Translations under genes and position numbers: made by a program | Shown: positions 45,946-57,360 of the stretch, piece after piece | Numbering within the stretch: the stretch's first letter is position 1 | Layout of the letters: each line of letters starts with the position of its first letter | Origin: Hymenopus coronatus | Lineage: Eukaryota > Arthropoda > Insecta > Mantodea > Hymenopodidae | NCBI GenBank assembly: GCA_030762935.1 | Contig: CM060886.1 | Coordinates: forward strand, 30,916,509 to 30,980,508 | DNA: 64,000 nt | Direction of reading: 5' to 3' | Notes under the pieces: model-generated | Databases searched by the model: none | Told to the model about the DNA's origin: nothing | What the model saw: the letters and a program-made list of their open reading frames with translations, nothing else

Positions 45946-46637
45946 TTTGGACAGCATAGCTCAAAAACGAAAAGACCGTTAAATATCAAACTTGTTTAAG
46001 TTTGGTATCTTCCAAGGATACGACACGAAGATTTTAAAAAAAATTTCCCACCCCCAACTACCCTTTATATGGATTTTTTTTTTTTTTTTAAATGTTTGAT
46101 TTTTTCAAAAATGGCTCTAACGATTTTGATTAAAATATCGTATATTAAAAATGTTTTCCTGACAAATAATATGTATATCTTGAACTTTCTGGGAATGGCC
46201 TCTGAAAATTACTTTATTCTGGATGAATTTTACGAAATTTTGCATAACTGCTAAACTATAAGAGGTGGACAAAAGCTTACCACACAAAAAATGCAGAGCA
46301 CGTTAAAACATACAATTTATGTTACATACATTTTTTTCGTGCAGTTGATCGTTTTTGAGATATTCCTTGTTTTTGGTTTCAGCTTTAAAAAACTTTACTT
46401 TTCTCATACATTTGTCAACTCCTGTCCATACAAACAAAGAAACTTCAGTCACATAGCAACTAGCTTTTGACTATCACTTTAACCTATCGTACTCCCTTAT
46501 TTCGCTCCTACTTACAAGGAAGCAAGTAATAAGATTTTCTGCTATTCTCAGTTAGCATGATGCAATTAGAAGCATTAGCTTTTTAACAATAATTTGTTGC
46601 AGAGATGTACAGAAAGTCATGTGAATGAACACATATT
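45749..46637 (-). mobile_element. HE copy, full length, in tandem
   Basis: 889 bp, ACTTTCTCTACACGTACTATG to GTCATGTGAATGAACACAT. Perfect GT run of 22 units at 45901-45944. Subfamily II markers GGACAGCATAGCTC and GACCGTTAAAT. It sits head to tail with the previous reverse copy. Confidence 0.9.
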
Positions 46638-46933
46638 TTTTTAATTTTTTTATTGTTCATTCTTCTCGGTATTCCCCTTGACACAATTTCCTTTAAGACT
46701 TCGGTCTTTGCTGATTTTCTTTATTTGTTACTGACGCTTTTAATTGAAATTCTTGTGGCGTGTAGAGCACATATTACATTTTACATAGTCATGCTTTGCG
46801 GGCGGGATGTTAAGACTGATTCGTTACGGTGGAGGTCAGCTGTTGCCCGCATTTGAGCGCTCCTAGCCGCCTTCGCCACTATGTGAGGAAGAATTTCAGT
46901 GCCATAAACTGGGCTCGTGGAAACAGAGCTGCC
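46638..46933. other. Unassigned DNA
   Basis: Short stretch next to the S-D poly(T) run. Nothing recognised. Confidence 0.35.
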
Positions 46934-47202
46934 TTTTTTTTTTTTTTTTTTTTTAAACAAAATACAGTTCCAGAGGCTTGTTAGGACTCCGGCGCTGTAT
47001 TCCTTTTTTCTCCAGTTTCCTATAATTCCTTAGTAGACCTTATTATTCTTAACGTTTTCCTTTTACATATACAAACACAAATATAGACACATTTACAAAC
47101 ACAGAAACACCCATGTCCAAGGCGGGACTCGAACCCACGATCCTGTGCACCACGAAGCGCCAAAGCGAGACACTTTAGCGAGCGCGGCCACCGGGATCGG
47201 CA
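46934..47202 (-). mobile_element. S-D SINE, full length
   Basis: Poly(A) tail (21 T on plus, 46934-46954). Body with AGGACTCCGGCGCTGTATTC and TATACAAACACAAATATAG. The minus-strand head CCGATCCCGGTGGCCGCGCT and GGGTTCGAGTCCCG (B-box) lies at 47100-47202. It matches 51827-52020 and 60904-61142. Confidence 0.85.
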
Positions 47203-47335
47203 GACCTTTCAGTCATTGTGATCTAGGCTGCAAACACCAGGTAGATTGCAGTGCTCGGAACGAAAAGTGCATACAAAATAACGGATAAAATTAAACAGTC
47301 GTGAAAGCTGGGATTTTAAAATCTGATCTGCTAAA

Positions 47336-47682
47336 TCTGCTTGGTATTTACGTTTAGTATCTTCCAAGTATTTTCAGGATAATCTCTCCACCTATTTAAG
47401 TTTTCAAATGTTCGATGTTCTCAAAAATGTTCTAACGATTTTCATTAAAATTTTAAAGATACATGCGAAATAAAAATTTTATCTTCAATTTTCTGGGAAT
47501 AACCCCTGAAGCTCTAATCATTCTGGAGTATTTTTGAATTACCGGTAACCCGTAACAGACAAAGTCTTACAGTACAAAAACTGTAGACCTCGTTTAAACA
47601 AACAATTTGTGCCAGATATTTACCGTTTCCGAGATATTCCTTGTTATTGGTTTCTATTTCAAAATACATATTTTTCTCAAAC
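47336..47682 (-). repeat. HE fragment, older type
   Basis: Reverse internal segment, CTTGGTATTTACGTTTAG to CATATTTTTCTCAAAC. Confidence 0.65.
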
Positions 47683-48240
47683 TTAAATGTTAAGCTTGGT
47701 ATCTAAACTCATAATCTTCCAATTTTTTTTACTGCTCTGGCACCGTAGGTGATGACACTGATGATACATGAAGATGGAGCCCCGGTGGAATGTGATGGCG
47801 GGGGAAACCGGAGAAAACCCGCCCTACGCCACTTTGTCCACCACAAATCTCACATGCGGTCGCTTGAGATCGAACCCGGACCATATAGGTGAGAGGCAGC
47901 GGCCCTTAGAATCTTCCAAGGACGGACAGTACGTTTTTCAAGAAAATACCCCTACTCCCAACTGCTTTTTATAGCGAACATTTTGAATCTCAAAAATGGC
48001 TCTAATGATTTTAATTAAAGCACCATACGTTTAGGATATTTTCATGACACATGAAATGTATATTTTGTATTTTCTGAGAATAGCCTCCGAAGATCTCTTC
48101 ATTTTGAATAGTTGTAGAACTGGTATACTGTTAGAGATGAACAATTAGCCAAATAAAAAAACGTAGGTCTCATTAAAACACACAATTTATATCCTATTCA
48201 CTTTTTTGTGGAGTTTACCAACTGGAAAGTCATGATTTGC
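47683..48240 (-). mobile_element. HE fragment interrupted by S-H SINE
   Basis: Reverse internal segments 47683-47722 and 47910-about 48235 are continuous HE sequence once the SINE and one target repeat are removed. Confidence 0.75.
47723..47909 (-). mobile_element. S-H SINE with exact target-site duplication
   Basis: Flanked by AATCTTCCAA at 47713-47722 and 47910-47919. It begins with a T-run, contains GGGGGAAACCGGAGAAAACC, and on the minus strand has GGTCCGGGTTCGATCTC as B-box-like head. Short (about 187 bp) and single-copy here. The clean duplication supports retroposition. Confidence 0.8.
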
Positions 48241-48245
48241 ATGTA

Positions 48246-48381
48246 TTACTTTCTCTAGATACACCAGGTAATGTAAAACACCCAAATATTCGATACCAAG
48301 ATTTCACCGGAAATACATGCTTTGGGTCCCCCTTATTCCAAAATAAAGCATTATTAGAAAAAGGTCTGTGTGTGCGTGTAT

Positions 48382-48414
<33 letters not shown>

Positions 48415-48998
48415 ATTCTGTGGACAGCATAGCTCAAAACGAAAAGAACGTTAATTACCAAACTTGGTATATGAGTTCGGTATCTCCAAGGATGCGACAC
48501 AAAGATGTTCAAGAAAATCCCCACATCCCAAACTACCCTTTAAATGGAACATTTTTGGACAATGTTGTTTTTTCTCAAAAATGGCACTAATGATTTTGAT
48601 TAAAATACCACATGTTTAAGATATTTTTATGATAAACAAAATGTATATCTTGAATTTTCTGGGAATAGCCTCTGGAGACCTATTTATTCTGGATGACTTT
48701 TATATAACTGGCAAACCGTAAAATATATAAAAAAATGTACTACATAAAAAAATGTAGATTTCATTAAAAGACACAATTTATGTCATACATTTTTTTGTAG
48801 AGTTAACCGTTTTAGAGCTATTTCGGATTATTGGTCTCAATTTTAGCCACCTAAACTTTTCTCAAACGGGAAGACATCTTTCCTCTCCGTTTTCGTTTGT
48901 TTATTCCTGGCAAGCACAGAGATTGGAATTTCGATTGTTTCACATAGCGAGGAGTTGTACATGACGGGACTATCGCTTTAGCCTGTGCACTGCCCCGC
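48246..48998 (-). mobile_element. HE copy, left terminus lost
   Basis: Starts ACTTTCTCTAGATACACC with the hairpin deleted. GT tract 48367-48414 with GTGCGTGTATG interruptions. Subfamily II at the start, then older-type ATAACTGGCAAACCG. It runs to GGACTATCGCTTTAGCC and then stops. Confidence 0.75.
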
Positions 48999-49740
48999 AA
49001 TTTACGTGCGCAAATACTCTTTCGCAGTTAAAAGATTTTCAGAACTCAATGGGACTGCTTAAAGTTAGACCTGGTCAGTGAGGAACTGGCGGCAGCGACT
49101 AGTCTCACCCCCTTTTCAAAGAGCGCGACACGCTCCACATTTCCGTTGATAAGTAAGAGAAATTGGTAAGAAGATAAATAGACTCATTGTAAGTGCATTG
49201 GCGAAATCATGATTATTGGCTCCCCTATCGATTAATGTTTGAGAACTTGTATATAAGAAGAAGTTGTACACCAGCGCGCATGTTGATAGGACATATTTTC
49301 ATTAGTTGACATTTGCGTGAATTTTAAGAAAAACCCGGTGTAACGCGTTATATTCTATAAGGGTACACATTACATTGAAATCAGGTAATCATATACTCCA
49401 GGTGAAAGAGAAATTAAACGGATAAATATTCGGTTTGTTTTCAAAAAGAATACCCAGGTTTTAAACCAACTCCTATTTGCAATTCAGCTAAAGGAAAAAT
49501 AGCATTATCACCTTTAATATGAATTATCATTTGTGTTTACAAAGTTGGATTAAAGCATATTATTGGATGCACATTAGATTTTAAAGTGATTTATAGTATA
49601 CTTGGTTTACCCTAGTTATGTTTTTACAGCTTTACTACACAAATGTTTTGTATAGCTAAGTGCAAAAGAAAAACTGATATTTAAGAATGTCAGTAATACT
49701 TTGTTGTGTCATATACTGCGTGTTTTTTTTTTTTTTTTTT
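48999..49740. other. Unassigned DNA
   Basis: No recognised repeat until a T-run at 49721-49740, just left of the mariner fossil. Confidence 0.4.
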
Positions 49741-49827
49741 AAGTAATACCGTTTTGATATTTAAAAATAAACTAACTTTTATAGCAATTTTATTTTTACA
49801 GGAAATAGGTAGGTACCGCACTTTTAT

Positions 49828-50804
49828 CTACTTTTCCACATACGTGTCACCATTGTTAAGGCGCTTATATCGAACAACAAACTTTTATATTCCGTCGCCA
49901 TAGAAGGTTGCCGCTTGACTTGACAGACAGCCTCTGCAACACGATCGTTTTGAAGCTATCGTCATTGTGACGCTGACCTCCAGGATGCTTCTTCAGTTGC
50001 AGAAACATGTGGAGTCACTTGGCGCTAGATACGGTTGTATAGAGGATGATCAAATGTTTCCCAGGCAAATGACGCGAGTTCGATTGGCCCCATGGGGACG
50101 GGCATTGTCATGCAGCAAAGCGATCTCAGCATGCCACGTCTTTTGTTTTGAATTGTGCGGTGTGGTTTTGTTTAAAGTCACACTATATGTTTCGCAATTT
50201 GTGTCAATAAGCAGTCCCAAAATACGGTGCACATGATTTTCCGGGCTGATATTGTCTGCTTAAACTTCATTTTCGTGGGCAGGTTAAATGTCGCCATTCC
50301 ATGGATTGTTTTGCTTTTGGTGTCACGTAGGCCACCCATGTTTCATCCCCTATGACTGGCTTAAAAACGGTCATCTTCAGCATTATAACGCTCAGGAAAA
50401 GTCAAGGCGCTGTCTAAACGTTTGATTTCCTGCTCCTTAGTCAACATTTTTGGTACCATCGTGAGCACAATTTTTGATAACAATTCGTAAAAATTTCTTG
50501 AAACGTCTCTGATAACAAAGAAATCGTGAAGGACGTCTCTTTTCTTTTCGGCGACCTGCACCAAAATGTCAGTGATCACTGAGGGTCGTCCATTCCGTGC
50601 CTCGTCATGAACATTCGTTTGGCCATCTTTGAAAACTATTATCCACTTGCGTGACATTCCAGTACTCATAATATTTTGTCTGTAGACTTCACAAAGCTGA
50701 CGGTTAATGTCAACTGCTTTCGCGTCTTTAGCCCTAAGAAAACAAATAAAAGCTCGTACTTCACAGTTGGCGGGATTACTAATCGGTGGAGGAATTTTAG
50801 ACAC
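49828..50804 (-). pseudogene. mariner transposase fossil
   Basis: Degraded Tc1/mariner-superfamily (mariner) transposase on the minus strand, about 325 codons against the usual about 345. The N-terminal part (50361-50804) is open. It shows a helix-turn-helix region (FLRAKDAKAVDIN), a linker with DGQTNVHDEARNGRPSV, and VPKMLT. Frameshifts follow. A second block has IGDETWVAYV (first catalytic Asp, about 50320-50349). A third has LLHDNARPHG (second Asp, about 50090-50120). A fourth has LHMFLQLKKHPGG near 49985-50020, where the SD pair before it is broken by a frame change. The end is near VEK-stop at 49828. It would not make active enzyme. Terminal inverted repeats were not convincingly found. 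Confidence 0.85.
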
Positions 50805-50939
50805 GCAAAATCAAATGTAAACACGATCGGTTGTTACCGTAATGGCGTCTATGGTTTGCCAATAGATGTAGGTAGGTACACAGTGCACATCCGACCTCAG
50901 CGCTGCAGAGGAGGAATTTCAAAATGGTACTTACTTTAA

Positions 50940-51826
50940 AAACACGTCTCGTACTTGCATTAATATTGAAAGAGGTTATTTCCAGACTTTTTTTTTCTTT
51001 TACAATAATGGGGGAAGCATAAAGGGGGAAATTAGGTGGCCGAGCTCGTTAAACATGAAATCTCAGGCGAAAGTTTGCGGTCTTCCCTGACAGATTTTTC
51101 CAGGATTTTTTCTGCCCTCATAACTGGCAATGCCGGAAGATCCCAAAAACGTAGGCCTGGAATGTTGCCTTTCCTAATTTTCGTTTCATCTATCATAAGT
51201 GTTCAGCCTGTGGTGCTGAATGAAGTTAAGCACTGTTAAAACTTAGAATTGTTTAAATACAAGCTGCCGAATTATTATGTACTTCGAAGTGAAGAAGCAG
51301 CAGCAGTAAGGAACCACGAGCGAGAAAGTATTGCATAAAAGAAAGCTTTATGACATTTTTTAAAATATTGCTTGACCTTTCTTCAAAATTTGGGAGGCAG
51401 AATATCAAAGTGGGTCTCTATATTCCCATAATTATGATTGTGGATGGTGTTACGGAAAGGGAATTGGTGTTTAAGTTTCGTCATATTTAGCAATCTAAAT
51501 CTTAACACATTGTTTAGATGCTAGTAAATCTCTACCATCTTCCTAATAGCATGAAGAAATCGCTAGCACAAAAAATAAGTATACTTTATCAAATGCTGAG
51601 CTAGAATTTTACCGCAACAATGGGAAATTGACAAATTCGCAGAAGCGTAAAATTGCATTTGAGACGATGGTGCAGCATGAACGTTCTGAATAAAGTTACG
51701 CATTTTCTAATAATCAGCGTGTACGCCCCCGCGAGGACCAGGATAGTTTAGTAAAATATTAATTTTGGGAATTAATGATAAGAGTTTTCTTCCCCTCCCC
51801 CCTTTGACTGCCCGTTCTAAGGTAGC
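50940..51826. other. Unassigned DNA
   Basis: Mixed composition to the right of the mariner fossil, with no repeat or gene I recognise. Confidence 0.4.
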
Positions 51827-52025
51827 CGATCCCGGTGGCCGCGCTCGCTAATGTGTCTCGCTTTGGCGCTTCGTGGTGCACAAGATCGCGGGTTCGAGTC
51901 CCGCCTTGGGCATGGGTGTTTTTGTGTTTGTAAATGTGTCTATGCTTGTGTATATATATGTGAAAGGAAAACTTAATGAATAAAAAGGTCTACTAGGGAA
52001 ATATAGGAAACTGAGAAAAAAGGGG
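51827..52025 (+). mobile_element. S-D SINE
   Basis: Forward copy. Head CCGATCCCGGTGGCCGCGCT and GGTTCGAGTCCCG. Body TTTGTGTTTGTAAATGTGTC and AAAAAGGTCTACTAGG, ending at a G-run near 52022-52033. Confidence 0.85.
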
Positions 52026-52029
52026 GGGG

Positions 52030-52247
52030 GGGGAAGTAGAGAATAGCATTCACAAAGCGCATATATATGCGCGTCACTGCCACACACCACGAGCCCAGAG
52101 GCAAGCGCACCTGAAAGTTAAGGGAAAGACAAAGGGAAAACGATGGGAAGAAAGTCTTGAAGAATAAGCACCCCAGCATTCGCCTGACTAGGGGAAACCA
52201 CGAGATGACTTTAGATGTTAAAGGGGGTTATATAAAAGAAACAATAA
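52030..52247 (-). repeat. S-E fragment joined to an S-B tail
   Basis: The minus strand of 52030-52205 matches the S-E copy at 14690-14850 (GGGGTGCTTATTCTTC, CTCGTGGTGTGTGGC, ATGCGCTTTGTGAATG). Then 52205-52247 on the plus strand is the S-B tail (TTAGATGTTAAAGGGGG, GAAACAATAAAAAAA). It is a chimera of two families in opposite orientation. Confidence 0.6.
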
Positions 52248-52254
52248 AAAAAAA

Positions 52255-53121
52255 TCTGATGTGGTCCATTCACATGACTTTCTCTACATCTCTGCATCAA
52301 ATTATTGTTAAAAAGCTATTGCTTCTATTTACTTCATGCTAGTCGAGAAAAAATTAGCAGAAATAATCTTATTACTTGCTTCCTTGTTAAGCGAAATAAG
52401 GGAGTACCATAGGTTAAAGTGATAGTCAAAAGCTGATTGCTATGTCACTGAAGCTCCTTTGTTTGTATGGACAAGGCTTGGCAAATTCCCGTATGAAAAA
52501 AGTATGGTTTTAAAGCTGAAACAAAAAACAAGGAATATCTAAAAAAAAAAAAAAAAAAAAAAAAACGTTCAACTCCACGAAAAAAAAATGATATAACATA
52601 AATTGTGTATTTTAATGTGCTCTACATTTTTTGTATGGTAAGTTTTTGTCTATCTCTTGCGGTTTAGCAGCTATGCAAAAATTCCGTAAAATTCATCCAG
52701 AAGGATATTCCCAGAAAATTCAAGATATACATATTGTTTGTCAGGTAAATATCTTTAATATACGACATTTTAATCAAAAACCATTTTTGAGCCATTTAGA
52801 GCCGTTTTTGAGAAAATCAAATTTTTCCAAAAAAGTTCCATGTAAAGGGTAGTTTGGAGTGGGGGATTTTCTTGGAAATCTTCGTGTCTTTGGAAGATAC
52901 CAAACCTATATACCAAGTTTGGTTTTTAACGGGCTTCTCGTTTTGGAGTTACGCTGCCCACAGACACACATATACATATATACACAGACACAATTTTCTA
53001 AAAAAAATATATATTCGGGGGTCTCAAAACATGCATTTCCGGTGAAAGCTCGGTATCGAAATTTTATGTGCATTACAATACTTTTTCTATACACTATGTA
53101 CATAGTACGCATAGAGAAAGT
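52255..53121 (+). mobile_element. HE copy, full length
   Basis: 867 bp, TCTGATGTGGTCC to CGCATAGAGAAAGT. Its internal A-run is expanded to about 25 A (52541-52565). The CA tract is weak (CACATATACATATATACAC). Confidence 0.85.
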
Positions 53122-53189
53122 AAACAATTACTGGTGTTCACTCGCTGAACTACAGGATTTATTAACGTTACTTTTTTCAGTATTATACC

Positions 53190-53340
53190 ATTAAATACAC
53201 ACATTTACTCTGACATGCACACTTCCAGACTCTGTGGGGGATAGGGAATGATTCTAGTTAAAGAAAAATTCCCCGCCGCAAGCGAGAATCGAATCTGGGT
53301 GCGAAGCAGTACGCTGACCATTCGACCGCAATGGCATTCT
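53190..53340 (-). repeat. S-B SINE, head half
   Basis: Body GGGGGATAGGGAATGATTC and, on the minus strand, head GCGGTCGAATGGTCAGCGTA with CCAGATTCGATTCTCG. The tail block is missing. Confidence 0.65.
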
Positions 53341-54079
53341 TTTTATTTTATGTGATGCAGTTTATAAAAAAAAATAGTTATCATTTTTAAATGCAAATAT
53401 TGATTAGATCAATGTTATTAAATAGTTCTTTGTATTTATAAGATAAAGCAAGCGAGTTTGATGCTTCTTCGTTCAAAATACTGGAATGTTCCTCCACTTA
53501 CTGTGTAAGTACTATTTTATCTTACGCAGATATTGCACAACATTATCTACAAGAAGGCCGTTGTGAAAATGTTATGAATATTTAGTTTATTGGTAAGTAT
53601 CTGTAGAATCAATAATGTTAAGCAGATTTTGAAGTTATTTTTAAAATGTGAATGTTCTAATCATATGGTTGCTGCAAAATTTAGACATGGTTCAAAAGAT
53701 ATCCCACTTGTATGAAGTGATGAAAGTTGCTGACCATGAAAGTTTCTGAGGGATATTTTGACTGTAAATCCCACCCCAAAAAGACACGTTCGTATTTGTA
53801 GCCTCTAACAAAGCCACGGTATGAGACGAGGTTTGTTGAAAGTTTCATTTATGAACACTTGCAGAGAAGCGGTATATGACACGTTTTTACAATTTTGCGA
53901 GAAGCGAATTTCTGTTTATCTGCAGTAAGAATAGGTAAGCTCTCATATCGAACAGGTGCCCACTTCATCAACCTGTTGAAGTGTATAGGAATATAGTTAT
54001 GCATAACAGGTAAACTGCGAATGAGGTGATTTTTGTGTGTGTGTGTTCTTGTTTGAGAAACATGAAATACAGCTGCCCC
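53341..54079. other. Unassigned AT-rich DNA
   Basis: No recognised element. A GTGTGTGTGTG run lies near 54034-54045. Confidence 0.4.
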
Positions 54080-54560
54080 AAGACTGGGCTTGGCGGGGTG
54101 TAATTCTATCTGCGACGCAACTGTACTTCTCCGATCTAGGCTGCGTCACACGGTGGGAAGGGGTCGTCTCCCAACCGGTCGGCCACTGATTAGCGCGAGG
54201 CAGTAGAGAGAGAGCGAGAGAGAGAGAGTGAGAGAGCGAGCGAGCGAGGGTTAGGACGAGGGAGCTGTAGGGACAAAAAAACACCGCCTGTTCGCGTCGC
54301 GGGTCGGAAGTGCCAGCGTGACGACCTGAAGGGAGATTCGCCCTCTCTCTCCCTCCCTCGCTGCTCCAGCCTGACCGCGGTTTTTGTACTGCCCGCTCGC
54401 TTACCTCTACAAAGGCTCGCGGGCAAAGAAGAGACCTCGCGAAAGAGAAAGAGGGAGAGGGAATGAGAGTGAGGTGATGAATTGCTTACTCAGCGAACGA
54501 ACGAATGAACAGGGGTGTTAGTGAGAGCAACAGCAGCAGCAGCAAGGTTTGGTTCGCGTT
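54080..54560. promoter_or_regulatory. CpG-rich, GAGA-rich island; possible promoter and first exon
   Basis: The only sustained CpG-rich block in the window. It contains long GAGAG runs (54205-54250, 54438-54475), the complementary CTCTCTCTCCCTCCC run (54342-54360), CGCGTCGCGGGTCGG and a CAG run (54528-54543). Read on the minus strand, TTTGTAGAG/GTAAGCGAG at 54405/54404 is a near-perfect splice donor. GAGA repeats are typical of arthropod promoters bound by GAGA factor, which is family knowledge rather than shown here. No coding frame is convincing. If real, a minus-strand first exon would lie at about 54405-54560, and the repeats to its left could be first-intron sequence. An alternative is a GC-rich repeat unseen elsewhere in the window. 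Confidence 0.5.
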
Positions 54561-55430
54561 CACGTACAGTCTCTGCCCATCTCCAATCTTCCGTTCTTTG
54601 TTCAGCTACCATTATGTATCTACGTAGTAATGTTACAAACCGAAAGGTCATAGCAAATTGTCTTTGCTCAGACATGCTTCGATGAATTACATAAACGATT
54701 AACAGATGTCTGACAGCAAATATGTTTCTTGAATAAAGGGATTTATTATTTCTTACTCATCGAGCTGTACTTTATTTCCACTTGTTCTTTCTAAGGGGAT
54801 CATATGAATATCAGACTCCCAAACAAAAGTAATGAATTCAAATATTTAATTACTCTTTTAAGCGATCGTTTAACTGTTTCTATCACTTCGTACACACATT
54901 CTTGGTGGTATATCCCACTTATATTTACAGGATTTTAAACGCTATACCAAGGTAACGCTATTTAATATTCCTTTGTATGCATTCTAGGTACTATTTCAAT
55001 TGCATTTATATCTGTTTCAATAAGAACCCTGCCGTAGCACCTGCCTGCCGTGTGAGGGGTCCCGGTTCGATTCCCTGTTAGGGTTAGAGATTTTTCTACA
55101 GTCCAGATTATTCCCCATTCTTTGGAATTATAAATGTGAGCATAATGTGTGATTGATCTAATGATTAAAATTAACAAGTAGAACAGAAAACTTAACATCA
55201 GTACACGAATTCACATCATTGCCAACAGGCAATATGTTAAAGGAAAATGCCGCCGATAGGACCATGCAGTTAAAGGCTTAATAAATGGAGAGATTTAAAA
55301 AAGAAAACTGCCCGTCCCAGTTTTCCCCTCTCCTATTTATAATATATTAGGTACCGTTTATTGAAAGTACACCCTACATGGGTTTCAGTTTGTAGAATAT
55401 TACTGAAGAGAATTTGGGACCCAAAATGTT
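54561..55430. other. Unassigned DNA with one tRNA-like patch
   Basis: 55028-55090 (CCGTAGCACCTGCCTGCCG, then CCCGGTTCGATTCCC) resembles a SINE head. The rest is AT-rich with nothing recognised. Confidence 0.35.
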
Positions 55431-55435
55431 CAAGG

Positions 55436-55560
55436 CTTTTACTTTTGCTACTGATGTATTTACAGTAAGAAGAGGAAATATTGCATTATACCCAAAAATG
55501 CTATACCAAAGTTTCATCGGAAATGTACCTTTGGAAGTTCCCAAAATCCCTCCAAACAAG
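55436..55560 (-). repeat. HE right-end fragment, old
   Basis: Diverged hairpin end and inner segment (TTTACTTTTGCTACTGATG.. ATATTGCATTATACCC.. TTTCATCGGAAATG). Confidence 0.55.
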
Positions 55561-55767
55561 TTAGTTATTTCCTGTAACTCCTATGTGGCGCATAGGTCAT
55601 CGTTACGATGTTTCCGTGATCGAATTTGAATCTCTAGTTCGTGGGTCGGCCGCTATGCACCATGGTGACTCGTCGCACACAGATGGTATTGTAGGGCAAA
55701 TCACGATTTGCGCACGCGAAATATCGAAATATGCCCAGGTTCCTTAACATGCAAATAAATATTATAC

Positions 55768-55890
55768 GGCAGCACCGGCTTTACTTCCCTTCCGAAGGAA
55801 GCCATGCTAAGGAAAAAAAATCCATCATCCGGCAGGTTTGAACCTGCTATCTTGGGTTTTAGAGGCTAGCATGGTAACCTCCAAACAATC
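55768..55890 (-). repeat. S-A SINE head half
   Basis: CTTCCCTTCCGAAGGAAGCC, then minus-strand GGTTCAAACCTGCCGG (B-box) and GGTTACCATGCTAGCC. The tail half is absent. Confidence 0.75.
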
Positions 55891-55924
55891 ATTTTAGGTC
55901 TGTGCTCACAGAGTGTCTCGTGAA

Positions 55925-56340
55925 GAGAATGATTTAACAACGAAAATTCACATAAATACCATGTATTTATTTATATTTCCGGGATTCGACATGAAGATTT
56001 TCAAGGATATCCATATCCCAAACTTTCCTTTACATGGAAAAATTTAAAAATTATTTCTATTAAAATGGCTAACGGTTTCCCTTAATATACCTTATATTTA
56101 AATAATCTGTACGAGTAATTAAGTGTAGATCTTTAATTTTCTGCAAACAATACGCGAAGTCTTCTTCATTATAGAAGTTGTATAACTTGTAAACCGTAAG
56201 AGATAGGCAAAATTTTATCCACCAATATAATTTAGATCTCTTTAAAACACACAAGTTATGTCTTTTTTCAAATTGAATTAACCATTTACGAGATGTTGTT
56301 TATTACTACTATGTATTTTCAAATGGCTTATGTGTTTCAA
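55925..56340 (-). repeat. HE internal fragment, old
   Basis: Reverse segment, CATGTATTTATTTATATTTCC to GTATTTTCAAATGGC. It is cut on the right by a GC-rich repeat. Confidence 0.6.
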
Positions 56341-56740
56341 TGGGGGTCGTCTCCTCAGTACGGTGACCTGGTTTCGATTCTCGGTACGGCGTGGGGATTT
56401 TTTCTCCGTTGGGAGACCTTGTCCAGGGTGCACTCAGCCTTGAGGTCCCTGGGAGGGCCAATAGGGGAACTATTTGATGGAGAAGTAGCGGCTCCAGGTC
56501 ATGAGGACCGCATTAACCGGCCGGGGGTTTCGAGGTGCTGACCATGTCTCACCCTCCAATGGGAGACACAGCCACAATGGCCAAGATTCCTTGTCATGCC
56601 ATGGAGTTATTATTATATGTTTTTATTCCTTTAGTAATAAACTCCGCGACGCAACAGCCAGAAACGGGCCAAGACCTACCGCCCGACCGCTGCATCCCCC
56701 ACAGCCCATTACAGACGTCATAAGTGGAGTACAGTACTGG
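56340..56740 (+). repeat. S-J SINE-like GC-rich repeat
   Basis: Begins TGGGGGTCGTCTCCTCAGTA, with GGTTTCGATTCTCGG as B-box-like block, then CTCCGTTGGGAGACC and a GGTCCCTGGGAGGGCC segment. Insertion into HE sequence supports mobility. No second copy is seen, and its frames show no domain. Confidence 0.45.
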
Positions 56741-56929
56741 AGGATGGGTACGTGTTTAGGGCCCTGAAAACCTCCTGGCTGGTTAATGCGCCACTTTTCC
56801 CTAAGTAGCTCCTCAATGTAGTTCGAGTAAGAAGGTATCAAGGATGGCACACTACAGAAGTAATAACAGGATTACGATGAGGAATAATCCTTTTTGTTTC
56901 AGAACCATTCTTCTTCGTATCACTCCTAG

Positions 56930-57055
56930 GGACCTTACGAGGTTGAGTAAATCCCGTACCAAAGAGAGAAAATCCTCAAGCCGGTACCGGAAATCAAATC
57001 CGGACCTCCTGTTGTGCAAGCAGCTGCACTACCAACGCGCTAAGAACACACTTTA
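56930..57055 (-). repeat. S-I SINE head
   Basis: The minus strand reads TTAGCGCGTTGGTAGTGCAG (A-box) and CCGGATTTGATTTCCGG (B-box), followed by GGCTTGAGGATTTTC. The arms do not make a canonical tRNA acceptor stem. Confidence 0.6.
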
Positions 57056-57064
57056 CCGATATTA

Positions 57065-57281
57065 AGCAGAGCAAGTATCGCATTCTATCCAAAAAAATCA
57101 ATACCGATATTTCAGCGGAGTACACGTTTTGTGGCTACGTTAGGCGTGTATGTGAGTGAGGTGTTTGTTCTACTAGATTCTTTTGTGAAAAGGCAACTCA
57201 TAAACAAAAAGTCGTTAAGTACCGTTGTGAGCCTCCATAAATCAAAAATAAAAATGCATACATTCATGCATATGTGTGTGT

Positions 57282-57360
<79 letters not shown>

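Noticed and set aside
47100..47205. Candidate tRNA gene on the minus strand
   Set aside because: Identical architecture occurs at 51827 and 60904 with poly(A)-tailed bodies, so it is a SINE head.
56293..56767. Overlapping frames in GC-rich sequence
   Set aside because: The block begins with a B-box-like SINE head inserted in HE, and the frames overlap without a recognisable domain.
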